A program made the position numbers and the translations under genes. A stretch of 64,000 nucleotides of DNA, taken from contig NZ_JARUBJ010000002.1 of NCBI RefSeq assembly GCF_029626145.1, positions 4,623,501 to 4,687,500 of the forward strand. The letters are read 5' to 3'. Shown here one piece after another: positions 1-8,447 of the stretch (the first letter of the stretch is position 1; each line of letters starts with the position of its first letter). The notes beneath the pieces are model-generated. The model had not been told where the DNA came from. It was given only the letters and a program-made list of their open reading frames with translations, and searched no databases. Source of the stretch: Micromonospora sp. WMMD961 (lineage in GTDB: Bacteria > Actinomycetota > Actinomycetes > Mycobacteriales > Micromonosporaceae).

Positions 1-2
1 TT

Positions 3-512
3 CGACACAGCGACCGGGTGACCGCGGCCTGCCAGGCCCAACTGGTCAACGTGATCGCGCCGATCATGACCGAGCCGGGCGGACCGGCCTGGCGGCAGAC
101 CATCTTCCACCCCTTCGCCCGGACCGCCCGGCACGCCCGCGGAGCCGTGCTCGACGTGCTCCGCGCCGGCAGCACGACGGCCACCGACCGCTTCGGCGAG
201 ATCGACGCGGTCGACGCGGTCTCCACCTGGGACGACAGCACCGGGGAGATGACCGTCTTCCTCGTCAACCGCGTCGTCACCACCCCGGCCGAGGTGACCG
301 TCGACGTCAGCGGCGCTCGGCTGGCCGGCATCATCGAGTGCGTCACCGTCGGCGGCGCCGACCTGCACGCCAAGAACACCGCCGCCGGTCCAGACCACGC
401 CGAGCCGCGCCCCAACGGCACGGCACGTAGTGCCGACACCAGCGTCCAGCTGACCCTCCCGCCGGCGTCCTGGACCATGCTGCGGCTTCGGGCCACCGAC
501 GCGACCCCGTGA
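3..512 (+). CDS. GH51 alpha-L-arabinofuranosidase, C-terminal part (5' end outside window)
   Basis: Only the last 169 or so codons are present. The frame is open from base 3 and reads RHSDRVTAACQAQLVNVIAP, which is the conserved late part of the GH51 catalytic barrel, followed by TEPGGPAWRQTIFHPF, also typical of the family. The rest is the C-terminal beta-sandwich of GH51 enzymes. The family releases terminal arabinofuranose from arabinan and arabinoxylan side chains. Members are usually about 500 residues, so roughly two thirds lies upstream. The apparent GTG at 18 is internal to the family alignment and is not taken as a start. No secretion signal can be judged. The following minus-strand pentose-oxidation operon would suit the released sugar, but the gene is separated from it by a strong hairpin. 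Family assignment is firm. Confidence 0.85.
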   Translation, partial: RHSDRVTAACQAQLVNVIAPIMTEPGGPAWRQTIFHPFARTARHARGAVLDVLRAGSTTATDRFGEIDAVDAVSTWDDSTGEMTVFLVNRVVTTPAEVTVDVSGARLAGIIECVTVGGADLHAKNTAAGPDHAEPRPNGTARSADTSVQLTLPPASWTMLRLRATDATP

Positions 513-527
513 TCGGCTGACGAACCA

Positions 528-573
528 CCCCGGCCGCGCACACCCTGCCCTGAGCAGGGGTACGCGGCCGGGG
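528..573 (+). terminator. Strong hairpin downstream of the arabinofuranosidase gene
   Basis: An 11-bp outer stem CCCCGGCCGCG (528-538) pairs with CGCGGCCGGGG (563-573) and encloses a second stem CCCTGC/GCAGGG. It begins 16 bases after the stop codon. There is no clear U tract, as is common in actinomycetes. Its place suggests transcription termination for the upstream gene. Confidence 0.6.
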
Positions 574-902
574 CTTCCCCACCACAGGGAGTTCGGCGTC
601 GAGCCCAGGACCATCGGGCGTCGACCGGGGCACTCCGGGATTCGTGGAACAGGTTGTCGCCCTGGCACCGGGCGACCAGTTCACCGTGCGAGCGCTAATA
701 TCGCGCCCGGTCCAGGCCAAAACCACGAAATGCGATCCCGGTCATCGACGCTTCTTGCCGGGCGCAACGACGACAATCGAGAGCAGATTCCGGCAGCGCC
801 AGGACGACGGCGCGCGAATCAATTCAGGATCAGTTCGCAGAACCGCGCGCCGACCAGGCCGGCGTCACCAGAAGAACCATTCGGTAGCGACCTACGTCGC
901 GA
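574..902. other. Gene-free stretch between convergent genes
   Basis: I see no supported gene here. Overlapping frames on both strands are Arg/Pro/Ser-rich shadows without family motifs or ribosome sites. The stretch lies between the arabinofuranosidase terminator and the end of the aldehyde dehydrogenase gene. Confidence 0.4.
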
Positions 903-2420
903 CTATTCCGTCTTCGATTCCAGCCTCCCGTCCACCCGACGGGGAATGGCGGCGTACTCGTCTCGAAGCTCCTCGGGCAGGATCCACTCCGGGGCGTCCT
1001 GCCACGCCAGCGGGCGCAGGAACCGCCGGATCGCCGTGGCGCCCACCGAGGTGTGTACGGCGTTCGTCGACGGCCAGGGTCCACCGTGGTGCTGGGCCCA
1101 GGACACCCGGACACCGGTGGGGTAACCGTCGAAGACGATGCGACCGGCGCGGGCCGCGAGCACGTCGACCAACCGGCGTACCACAGCGGTCTGGTCCGCC
1201 GCCCCGTGGTGGACGGCACCGGTCAGCGACGGTGGGACGGTCGCCAGAGCGGCGTCGAGTTCGGTGACGTCGCGATACCGGACCACGATCAGCAGCGGGC
1301 CGAAGCACTCGTCGGCGATCTCGGCCGTCAGACCCGGCAGACCGACCTCCAGCAGTGTCGGCGCGACCGTGAAGCCTTCGCCGGCCTCGACCTGGGGTCG
1401 CGCCGACACCCGAGCGCCGGCTCGTTCGAACGCCGCCGCCTGGTTCTCGTAGGCGTCCCGGATGCGCTCGTTCAGCAGGACCGCGCCCCCCGCGCAGGCG
1501 ACCCGTTCCCGCAGCGCGTCGACCAGCTGATCGCCAGCCGGGTCGGACGGGACGAACGCCAGGCCGGGCTTGGTGCACAGCTGGCCGCCCGAGGCCGTGA
1601 AGGAGGTGAACAGCCCTCCGGCGATCCGGTCGCCGCGGTCCGCGGCCGCGCCGGGCAGGACGACGATCGGGTTCACGCTGCTCAGCTCGGCGTACAGCGG
1701 GATCGGGTCGGGCCGTTCGTCGATGGCCGCCTGGATGGCACGGGCGGCCCCGACGGAACCGGTCAGGGCCGCCGCGCGGATCGCGGGGTGACGCACCAGC
1801 GACCGCCCGGCCTGTTCGCCGTACACGGTGCCGATCACACCGTCGGGCCCACCCTGGTCGCGGATCGCCGACTCGATCGCGGCGGCGCAGGCGTGCGACG
1901 TGAGCGGGTGCGACGGGTGGGCCTTCAGGACCGTGGGACAACCCGCCGCGAGCGCGGAGGCGGTGTCGCCCCCGGCGACCGAGAAGGCGAACGGGAAGTT
2001 GCTGGCCCCGAAGACCGCGACCGGTCCGAGGGGTACGAGCATCCGTCGCAGGTCCGGACCGGGCCCGAGGGGTGTGTCGGCGGCGTGGTCGATGGCCGCC
2101 TCGACGTACCCCCCGTCGCGCAACACGTCGGCGAACATCCGGAACTGCCACGCCGCCCGGGTGAGTTCCCCGTCGAGCCGCGCGGTGCTCAGCCCGGTCT
2201 CCGCCTCCGCGGCGGCGACCAGGTCCGCGCGCCGCGACTCCAGAACGTCGGCGATGCGGTCGAGCGTCTCCGCCCTGCCGAGTCTGCCCAGTCCGGACAG
2301 CCACTGCGCCGCTTGGGACGCCCGGCCGGCGATGGCCTCCAGCTGAGGTTCGTCGGTCTCGCCGAGATCCGTCGTACGCCGCCGGCCGTCGCGTGGATCG
2401 ACAGTGATGACCACGTTCAC
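903..2420 (-). CDS. Aldehyde dehydrogenase, probable alpha-ketoglutarate semialdehyde dehydrogenase
   Basis: About 505 residues of the aldehyde dehydrogenase superfamily. It resembles the branch that oxidises 2,5-dioxopentanoate to 2-oxoglutarate with NADP+, the last step of Weimberg-type pentose and sugar-acid oxidation. Visible motifs are the nucleotide-binding stretch FGASNFPFAFSVAGGDTASA and the catalytic cysteine in FTASGGQLCTKPGL. The start is GTG at 2420, preceded by GAGGAG. It overlaps the upstream dehydratase stop codon by four bases (GTGA), so the two are translationally coupled. The longer frame to 2498 has no better ribosome site. The partner gene makes the pathway assignment stronger than sequence alone would. 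Confidence 0.85.
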   Translation of the reverse strand: MNVVITVDPRDGRRRTTDLGETDEPQLEAIAGRASQAAQWLSGLGRLGRAETLDRIADVLESRRADLVAAAEAETGLSTARLDGELTRAAWQFRMFADVLRDGGYVEAAIDHAADTPLGPGPDLRRMLVPLGPVAVFGASNFPFAFSVAGGDTASALAAGCPTVLKAHPSHPLTSHACAAAIESAIRDQGGPDGVIGTVYGEQAGRSLVRHPAIRAAALTGSVGAARAIQAAIDERPDPIPLYAELSSVNPIVVLPGAAADRGDRIAGGLFTSFTASGGQLCTKPGLAFVPSDPAGDQLVDALRERVACAGGAVLLNERIRDAYENQAAAFERAGARVSARPQVEAGEGFTVAPTLLEVGLPGLTAEIADECFGPLLIVVRYRDVTELDAALATVPPSLTGAVHHGAADQTAVVRRLVDVLAARAGRIVFDGYPTGVRVSWAQHHGGPWPSTNAVHTSVGATAIRRFLRPLAWQDAPEWILPEELRDEYAAIPRRVDGRLESKTE

Positions 2421-3628
2421 AGCAGTCCTCTCCTCACCAGATTGCCCATCAGATCGCGGACGCCGAATTGCCAGGGCTCGCACTCCTCCGCGTGCCACAC
2501 CCGGTTGACCAGGGTGCCGAGCGCCGGGCAGCCGATCCGCACCACGTCGTCGACCTTGTGGGTGAAGCCCTCACCGGGGCGGTCGCGGTCCTGGATCGGT
2601 GCGAACATGGTGCCGAGCATCAGGGCGGCACCGTCCGGATAGTGGTGGTGTGGGCCGATCAGCTGCCGCACCAGTTCCTCCGGGTCGCGCGCCATCCGCG
2701 TCATCTCCGAGACCGCCTCCAGCAGGAAGCCGTCCACGCCGCGGACCTCCAGGCTGACCTCGAGCCGACGCACCTGGTCCATTCCGAACCGATCGTCGAA
2801 GAGCCGGATCAGCGGACCAAGGGCGCACGAGGCGTTGTTGTCCTTCGCCAGCGGAAGCAGCAGCGCCGAGCGACCCTCCACGTCGCGCAGGTTCACGTCG
2901 TTGCCGAGGGTGGCGCCGACGATCCGCCCGGTGGACGCGACGATGAGCGTGACCTCGGGTTCCGGATTGTTCCAGGTCGACGCGGCGAGCACTCCGACCG
3001 GAACGGCGGTGCCGACGGCGGAGAGGACCTGCCCCTTGGTGAAGATCTCGGCGTCCGGGCCGATCCCCACCTCCAGGTACTGACTCCACATGCCCTCGGC
3101 GACCAACAGGCTCTTGAGCCGGTCCGCCTCCGCCGAGCCCGGCACCAGGCTGTGCAGATCGACGCCCACGTCGATGAGCATCCGGCGACGAATGTCCGCC
3201 GCGAGCGCCAGGTCTCCCCGTGCCCGCTCCTCGATGACGCGTTCGATCATCGAGATGGGGAAGGTCACCCCGGCGGCCTTGAGCACCTGGAGGTCGACCG
3301 GAGCCAGCAACCACGGCCGGGTACGGTCCCGGGTCGCGGCCTCGGTGTTGGCCAGGATCTCCCCGAAGTCGCCGACCGGCGGCCCGGCGAGGCGGGCGAC
3401 CACCGCGGCCGGATCGGGCAGTTCGCAGATGTCCCGGACGGTGGGGAATCGACGGCTGACGTCGATGACCACACCGTCGCGGACGACCACCGGCGTCGGG
3501 CCGTCAACGGACGGATCCCAGATGCGACCGATGAGGACGCTGGCGTCGACATCGTCCGGCAGCGCCTCTGCGGCAGTGCCGGACCACCCTGCGCCCGAGG
3601 CCGCCGCCCGGGGCCGTGGCATCGTCAT
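2417..3628 (-). CDS. xylX: Fumarylacetoacetate hydrolase-family 2-keto-3-deoxy-pentonate dehydratase (XylX-like)
   Basis: 403 residues, the length of the Caulobacter XylX-type dehydratase rather than of short FAH proteins. XylX removes water from 2-keto-3-deoxy-xylonate to give alpha-ketoglutarate semialdehyde. Family stretches seen are LLAPVDLQVLKAAGVTFPIS, QYLEVGIGPDAEIFTKGQ, WNNPEPEV, GNDVNLRDVEGRSALLLPLA, KDNNASCALGP, LGTMFAPIQDRD and GFTHKVDDVVRI. These include the acidic metal ligands expected of the FAH fold. Start ATG 3628 has GGAGAG upstream and overlaps the preceding remnant by ATGA. The downstream neighbour is the semialdehyde dehydrogenase, so the pair forms the lower half of a Weimberg pathway. 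The exact pentonate (xylonate or arabinonate derived) cannot be fixed from sequence. Confidence 0.82.
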   Translation of the reverse strand: MTMPRPRAAASGAGWSGTAAEALPDDVDASVLIGRIWDPSVDGPTPVVVRDGVVIDVSRRFPTVRDICELPDPAAVVARLAGPPVGDFGEILANTEAATRDRTRPWLLAPVDLQVLKAAGVTFPISMIERVIEERARGDLALAADIRRRMLIDVGVDLHSLVPGSAEADRLKSLLVAEGMWSQYLEVGIGPDAEIFTKGQVLSAVGTAVPVGVLAASTWNNPEPEVTLIVASTGRIVGATLGNDVNLRDVEGRSALLLPLAKDNNASCALGPLIRLFDDRFGMDQVRRLEVSLEVRGVDGFLLEAVSEMTRMARDPEELVRQLIGPHHHYPDGAALMLGTMFAPIQDRDRPGEGFTHKVDDVVRIGCPALGTLVNRVWHAEECEPWQFGVRDLMGNLVRRGLL

Positions 3629-3918
3629 GAGCCGCTCTCCAGCGTGGCGAGGGAGCGCTCGTCTCGGGGTCGGATGTCGTAGACGACGTCCTCGACCATC
3701 CGCAGCGGGTGCGGTGTGGACGGATGCCGCTCGATCGCGGTGACGTCCAGCTCGATGCCCGGCGCCGCTCCGATTTGCGGCGTCGCCCGCACCCGATCCG
3801 CGCTCACGCCGCCGAGGAGCCGGGAGACCGGAACGCCGAGGTCGCGCGCCGAGATATCCCGCAGGGCCGTCTCCAGCGAGCTCAACGCGGTCATGGAGCG
3901 AGCGCGCTGATAACCCAT
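3625..3918 (-). pseudogene. Remnant of an enolase-superfamily sugar-acid dehydratase, internally deleted
   Basis: An open frame of 97 codons that joins two distant pieces of a mandelate racemase/muconate lactonising-type dehydratase. The first piece, ALSSLETALRDISARDLGVP followed by VSRLLGG, matches the end of the N-terminal capping domain. The second, TPQIGAAPGIELDV with HPSTPHPLRMV, matches the extreme C terminus. The whole metal-binding barrel (about 250 residues) is missing, so it cannot be catalytic. The frame is still intact, with ATG 3918 behind a GGAG site and an ATGA overlap into xylX. Selection may therefore keep it as a coupling leader, or the deletion may be recent. Its former role was presumably the first dehydratase of this pathway, acting on an aldonate. 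Confidence 0.75.
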
Positions 3919-3973
3919 AGTCACTCCACTGTTGCGAGGCAGCGTCATGCGGATGAATTTGCAACGATCGTAG

Positions 3974-4038
3974 CGCCATATGCAACGGTGTCAAGTAGCA
4001 ATTGCGTATGGCGTCAACTATATTGCGTAATACGCAAT
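3974..4038. promoter_or_regulatory. Operator cluster between the pentose operon and the IclR gene
   Basis: Three related elements lie in the divergent spacer. ATTGCGTAATACGCAAT (4022-4038) is a perfect 17-base palindrome with a single central base. TTGCGTATGGCG (4002-4013) and, inverted, CGCCATATGCAA (3974-3985) pair with one mismatch. All share a TTGCGTA-like half-site. This is the expected layout of IclR-family binding sites and suggests auto-control plus control of the dehydratase operon. The spacer is clearly more AT-rich than its surroundings. Confidence 0.65.
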
Positions 4039-4079
4039 GGCGACGGCACCAGACCGACGCAGCGAGGGGAGACAGTGCC

Positions 4080-4886
4080 TTGGCGCAATCGATTCGCCGC
4101 GCGATCGACCTCATCCGTCGATCCGCGGAGCACCCGCTGTCGCTCACCGAGGCGGCGGACGTGCTCGGCGTCCACAAGTCCACGGCCCTGCGCATCTTGC
4201 AGACGCTGGAGTCCGCACGCTTCGTACGCCGCACCGGCGCGGGCACCTATGTGCTCGGTAGCGGTGTCATCGAGCTGTCCGAACTCGCGCTCGGTTCGAT
4301 GGACCTGCGCCAGTTCGCCGCCGCACACCTGCGGGCGCTGCAACGGGAGACCAGCCACACCGTGCACCTGGCGCAACTGACCGGTGACGAGATCATCTAT
4401 ATCGACAAGGTGGACAGCCCGGCGTTCGACGCCGTCAAGCTGCCGTCGCGGGTGGGGCGCGCGGTGTCGATCTACGCGAGCGCCGTCGGTAAGACGATCC
4501 TGGCCTACCTACCCTCGGCGGAGCGCGACCGTCTCCTCTCCCATGTCGTCTTCGAGAGGTTCACCGACACCACGTTCGCCGACCAGGAATCCCTGGAGGG
4601 CGAACTCGCCCGCATCCGCGAGCAGGGCTGGGCCATCGACAACGGTGAGCACGACGCCTACGTCATGTGTGTCGCCGCACCCATCCGGGACTCCCGGGGG
4701 CAGGTCATCGCCGCCGCCTCGATGACCGCGATCGAGGTCATCGCGAGCCTCGACAGGTTGAAGCAAGCCCTTCCGCTGCTGCTGGAGACCGCGAACCAGA
4801 TCTCGTCCGAGCTGGGATACACGCCTCCGCCATCCCCGACCGTGAACGATTCAGACGACGACCGGCTGCTGGGCACACCCCACTGA
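4080..4886 (+). CDS. IclR-family transcriptional regulator
   Basis: 268 residues. The N-terminal winged helix-turn-helix reads SLTEAADVLGVHKSTALRIL (about residues 22-41). The effector domain has the family stretches VGKTILAYL and AAPIRDSRGQVIAAASMTAI. Start TTG 4080 is chosen because it follows AGGGGAGA at normal spacing and places the protein at normal IclR length. An upstream TTG at 4002 would translate through the operator palindrome and adds an unconserved, Arg-rich tail. The gene is divergent from the pentose dehydratase operon, its likely target. IclR proteins of this type usually repress until a sugar acid or keto acid binds. The effector here is unknown. Confidence 0.88.
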   Translation: MAQSIRRAIDLIRRSAEHPLSLTEAADVLGVHKSTALRILQTLESARFVRRTGAGTYVLGSGVIELSELALGSMDLRQFAAAHLRALQRETSHTVHLAQLTGDEIIYIDKVDSPAFDAVKLPSRVGRAVSIYASAVGKTILAYLPSAERDRLLSHVVFERFTDTTFADQESLEGELARIREQGWAIDNGEHDAYVMCVAAPIRDSRGQVIAAASMTAIEVIASLDRLKQALPLLLETANQISSELGYTPPPSPTVNDSDDDRLLGTPH

Positions 4887-5074
4887 CCGGGAGCAGTGCC
4901 GGTCGGGCTCGTCGCGCCCGGCGAGCCTGACCCGATGCGAAGCGCCGGTCCTGTCCGGGCTCTTCGTGCCTACCCCGCGTCACGTCCCGCAATCTGGTTG
5001 TTCTGAGTGGGTGCACGGGTGACCATGGTCGGCATGGCGGGAACCCGGGTGTGAGATCACCACTTCAGGGCGGG

Positions 5075-6049
5075 ATGCCGCTCAGGGAAGCGCTGGTTGG
5101 CGCGGTCGTGGAGATCGCCTGCGACGAGTCCGGATTTTCCGGCACCAACCTGCTGCGCTCGACCGCCCCGGTGATCACACACGCGAGTGTCGACCTGACC
5201 GTCGACGAGGCCGTCGCGCTCATCACCACGCTGCGGTCGGGCTTCCGGTTCTCCCCGCACGAGCTCAAGTCCGGGCGGTTCCTACGGGGCTCTGGCGCGG
5301 ACGAGGCCCTGGGGTGGCTCCGGACGGCGCTGGCCGGCCGTGCGCACGTCCACCTGATCGACAAGGAGTTCTTCCTCGTCACCCGGATCGTCGATCTCCT
5401 GCTGGTCGAGCCGTCGTACGCGGCCGGCACCCGCCTGGCGAGTGCGCACCGTCCGGCCGCTGTCGCCCTGTACGACGCCAGGCACTCGGCCGGAACCGAC
5501 TGGGACGCCTTCCTCACCGCGTTCGTCGATTGTGTGCGGATGAAGCGACGGCTCCCCGTCCACCAGACGGTGCGCCGGTTCTTCGAGGCCCGCGACGCGC
5601 TACTGCGACGCCAACTCGACGCGGCCGCCGACGATGTCCTCGGCGGGCTCAGCCCGGGCCACGTGCGGGCTGTCCTGGCCCGACTCGACAACGACGACAG
5701 GTCGATCCCCCCACCGCTGGAACCGCTGCTGCCGGCACTGGCCGAGACGGTCCTGTCCTGGAGCGGTGGCCGGCGGCAGGTGCTGGTGACCCACGACGAG
5801 CAGAGTGCCCTGACAGCCGATCGGTTGACCCGCCTTCAGCGGATGTTGGCCGACGGCACCAGCGCGCGGGCGGCGGGCGTCGGCGCATTGCCGGACGGAG
5901 TGTCACCCCTGGCGGGGCTGGCGATGGTCGACTCCCGCGACGATCCGCGCGTGCAGGTCGCGGACCTCCTCGCCGGGGTGGCCCGGCGAATGCCGGGGAT
6001 CATCGACGACGCGCTCCAGCAGCCGGCCCCAGCACGCACCAGGCATTGA
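5075..6049 (+). CDS. DUF3800 family protein
   Basis: About 324 residues. The N-terminal IACDESGFSGTN is the acidic DESG motif of DUF3800. The C-terminal VDSRDDPRVQVADLLAGVAR is the family's second signature (S-x-x-x-P-x-x-Q-x-A-D-L). DUF3800 has an RNase H-like fold with conserved acidic residues and is often found near mobile or defence loci, but its reaction is not established. The start is uncertain: GTG 5051 is in frame upstream, and neither candidate has a good ribosome site. The neighbours give no functional hint. The assignment rests on the two motifs. Confidence 0.7.
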   Translation: MPLREALVGAVVEIACDESGFSGTNLLRSTAPVITHASVDLTVDEAVALITTLRSGFRFSPHELKSGRFLRGSGADEALGWLRTALAGRAHVHLIDKEFFLVTRIVDLLLVEPSYAAGTRLASAHRPAAVALYDARHSAGTDWDAFLTAFVDCVRMKRRLPVHQTVRRFFEARDALLRRQLDAAADDVLGGLSPGHVRAVLARLDNDDRSIPPPLEPLLPALAETVLSWSGGRRQVLVTHDEQSALTADRLTRLQRMLADGTSARAAGVGALPDGVSPLAGLAMVDSRDDPRVQVADLLAGVARRMPGIIDDALQQPAPARTRH

Positions 6050-6315
6050 CGCAGCGGTTGTACGCGTACCTCGCGCCGAGTCGAAGGTGATCTGGACCTG
6101 CTCGACCGTCGCTCTCGACCCGCGACAGCGGAGCCCCGTCTCTGTCGTGGCCGGGCGACATATCGATGGGAGGTGTAGTCCGCGTTTTCCGGGGGCAAGA
6201 ATCCGCGCATGGAACGAACGGCGGGAGGCGAGGAGCGACTGCTCGGCCAGCGGCACCGGCCCGGAAGATCGGGCCGGGCAGAGGTGGCGCCACGACGTCC
6301 CGCAGCCGTCGCGCG

Positions 6316-7158
6316 ATGCGCCTGACGCACGGTCTGCCCGCAGTGGCGCTCGGCGCGGTGGCGCTCGGCGCCACCCTCGGTGCTGACCCCGCCGACGCGC
6401 ACGCGCCGTCGCCGTTACCGTCGCCAGCCGGTTCCCGTCCGGCGCACACCGCTGGCTCGCCGACCATCGCCGAGGCACTGTCCATCGCCGAGGCACTGTC
6501 GCCCCGCGCGGTCGAGTCACCCCTGGCCATCGCCCTCCCGCTGCCGTCGTCCCACCCGCTGCCGTTGCCGTCCGACAGCACTCTGCCGCTGCCCACCGCC
6601 GTCCCCCTGCCGCTGCCGTCGTCCATCCCGCTGCCGGCGGTCCCACTGCCCTCGACGCCGGTGAAACCTCCCACCGCCATCCCCGACCTGCCTCGTACAC
6701 CGCGCACGTCCCCGTCACCCACCGCCCGCGTCGCGTCCCCCTCCGCCGCCCCGGCTGCCCGCCCTGGCCCGTCGCCGTCGCCGTCGCCGACATCGACCCC
6801 CGCGACGGTGACGGTGTCCCGTGGTGCGTTCGGCGGCACCGACGGGAGCCGGACCCGGTCGGCGGACCAGTCGCAGACGGTGACAGCCGCTGCCGCAGCC
6901 CCGACTCCGGGCTCGCCCGCCCGCCCCGAACCAGGGCCACCGGCGTTCCTGGTGGCGCGGGCCTCCGCAGCCAGCGGGTCCGGTGCCAGCGGTGTCGACG
7001 CGCCGACGTCGGCCGCCGAGTATCCGCCGCAGATCTCGCCCCTGTCCCGAGGGCTCACCGTGGCTCCCGTCGACATGCGCGCCACCAGCCAGCCGGTGGA
7101 GCGGGGCCCTCCACCGCCACAGCAACTCCTGATCACTCAGCCGCGTCCACGACGTTGA
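6316..7158 (+). CDS. Probable secreted Pro/Ser/Leu-rich low-complexity protein
   Basis: 280 residues. The N terminus MRLTHGLPAVALGAVALGAT looks like a short signal peptide with an Ala-x-Ala-type cleavage region near residues 26-29. The mature part is dominated by LPLPSS/LPLPT repeats (about residues 70-115) and SPSPSPT stretches, with no recognised domain. Such chains resemble wall-spanning or linker-type extracellular proteins. It ends 12 bases before the next gene. Long frames on the opposite strand cover the same bases but are Gly/Arg/Asp-rich without motifs. The plus frame is preferred because of the signal-like start and the tight link to the next gene. ATG 6316 lacks an obvious ribosome site, so the start is tentative. 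Confidence 0.45.
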   Translation: MRLTHGLPAVALGAVALGATLGADPADAHAPSPLPSPAGSRPAHTAGSPTIAEALSIAEALSPRAVESPLAIALPLPSSHPLPLPSDSTLPLPTAVPLPLPSSIPLPAVPLPSTPVKPPTAIPDLPRTPRTSPSPTARVASPSAAPAARPGPSPSPSPTSTPATVTVSRGAFGGTDGSRTRSADQSQTVTAAAAAPTPGSPARPEPGPPAFLVARASAASGSGASGVDAPTSAAEYPPQISPLSRGLTVAPVDMRATSQPVERGPPPPQQLLITQPRPRR

Positions 7159-7170
7159 TCAGGAGAGATC

Positions 7171-7455
7171 ATGGAGATAGCCGTCATCTGGATCCCCGCC
7201 GACATCGAACCGTCGGAGCCTGCCGTCGCAGTGTGTCTTTCGCACCTTCGGCACCACGACTACCGGTTGAAGGGAATCGTCCGGGCACCGTGGGAGACCG
7301 TCGAGCAGAGAATGATCGATGGTGAGGTGGATGTGGTCGTGATCGCCGACCTCGCCCACCTTCCGCCGGACCGGTCACCCCGGATCGAGGTAGCCGGCGC
7401 CCCGACGTCGACGGACGGCGGGAACCGATCGGTTTCCGACACACAGTCCGACTGA
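7171..7455 (+). CDS. Small actinomycete hypothetical protein
   Basis: 94 residues, start ATG 7171 with AGGAGAG just upstream, in a likely pair with the preceding secreted-protein gene. The first 65 residues (from MEIAVIWIPADIEP to VVIADLAHLPPD) have alternating beta strands and helices like a small Rossmann-like half, reminiscent of the N terminus of serine recombinases. No catalytic serine motif is present and the rest is a disordered tail. I do not recognise a function. It is followed directly by a perfect terminator hairpin, which supports it as a real transcribed unit. Confidence 0.6.
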   Translation: MEIAVIWIPADIEPSEPAVAVCLSHLRHHDYRLKGIVRAPWETVEQRMIDGEVDVVVIADLAHLPPDRSPRIEVAGAPTSTDGGNRSVSDTQSD

Positions 7456-7462
7456 CACGACG

Positions 7463-7493
7463 AAGCGCCCCGTCCGCAGTGGACGGGGCGCTT
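7463..7493 (+). terminator. Perfect 13-bp hairpin terminator
   Basis: AAGCGCCCCGTCC (7463-7475) pairs perfectly with GGACGGGGCGCTT (7481-7493) around the five-base loop GCAGT, nine bases after the stop of the 94-residue gene. It has the standard position and strength of an intrinsic terminator without a long U run. Confidence 0.8.
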
Positions 7494-7600
7494 GGTGCCC
7501 ACTGGACGCCCGCACCCGCCACACCAGCCGGAACCGGCACCCCTCCGCCACCCACGAAATCCGACGACATCGGCGGCCATCCCCGCCAGGATGGCTCGGT

Positions 7601-8347
7601 ATGGAGGAGGTCGAAGTCGTCGTCGCCCACCGGCAGCGCGCGACGCTCCGCGTCGGCGACGTGTTCCTCAAGGTCGACGGAAACCCGGCGCACGCCGACG
7701 TCGAGGTACGGGCCATGGCGATTGCCCCGATACCGACCCCGGCGATCCTCTGGCACGAGCCGCCCGTGCTCGCGATCGCCGCCGTGCCCGGCAGGGCACT
7801 CGGCCTCCTCGGCGAACCATCGGCCGCGTCACCGCAGGCGTGGGCTGCGGCGGGTGCCGCCATCCGCAGGCTGCACGATGCGCCGCTGCCGCCGTGGCCG
7901 GGACGCAGGCTCGACGACGTGGCAGCGGAACTCGACAGCGAGTGCGCGTGGCTGCTCGCCAACGCCGTCCTGCCCGCCGAGGTGATCCGACGCAACCGCC
8001 AGATCGCCGAAGCCGCGCTCCGGCCGTGGAAACCGGTGTTCATCCACGGCGACCTGCAGATCACCCACGTGTTCGTCGACGGCGACGAGGTCACCGGCGT
8101 CATCGACTGGTCCGAGGCCGCTCCCGGCGACGCCATGTTCGACCTCGCCACCTTGACGCTCGGGCACGAGGAACGCCTGGACGACCTGCTCGCCGGCTAC
8201 GGCGCCGGCGCTGATCGGGACGTGATCCGCGCCTGGTGGTCGCTGCGCAGTCTGGTGGCGTCGCACTGGCTGATCGAGCACGGCTTCGACCCGGACGCGC
8301 CGGGCTGCGAATTCGACGTGCTCAGATCCCGGATGCGGGAACCGTAG
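7601..8347 (+). CDS. Aminoglycoside phosphotransferase (APH)-family kinase
   Basis: 248 residues. The kinase catalytic loop HGDLQITHVFVDGDEVTGVI followed by DWSEAAPGDAMFDLA is the APH/choline kinase signature, giving the catalytic Asp (HGD) and metal-binding Asp (IDW). The N-terminal lobe carries FLKVDG, a likely ATP-lysine strand. Members phosphorylate aminoglycosides, macrolides or small metabolites. The short length and lack of close resistance-type features mean the substrate cannot be named. It stands alone between a terminator and an MFS gene. No resistance role should be assumed. Confidence 0.8.
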   Translation: MEEVEVVVAHRQRATLRVGDVFLKVDGNPAHADVEVRAMAIAPIPTPAILWHEPPVLAIAAVPGRALGLLGEPSAASPQAWAAAGAAIRRLHDAPLPPWPGRRLDDVAAELDSECAWLLANAVLPAEVIRRNRQIAEAALRPWKPVFIHGDLQITHVFVDGDEVTGVIDWSEAAPGDAMFDLATLTLGHEERLDDLLAGYGAGADRDVIRAWWSLRSLVASHWLIEHGFDPDAPGCEFDVLRSRMREP

Positions 8348-8447
8348 CCGACCTGGCCGACGTGCCGAGTGCGGTCACCGCCCGCCCACGGCGCGGTCGT
8401 CGGCGGGGTCGCCTCGACGCGGATCAGCCACTATGGTCAGTTCCATT

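Noticed and set aside
6000..7136. Minus-strand frame opposite the Pro-rich secreted protein
   Set aside because: Dominated by GDGDG and GSG runs that mirror the CCGTCG repeats. It has no motif, and the plus frame has a signal-like start and a coupled neighbour.
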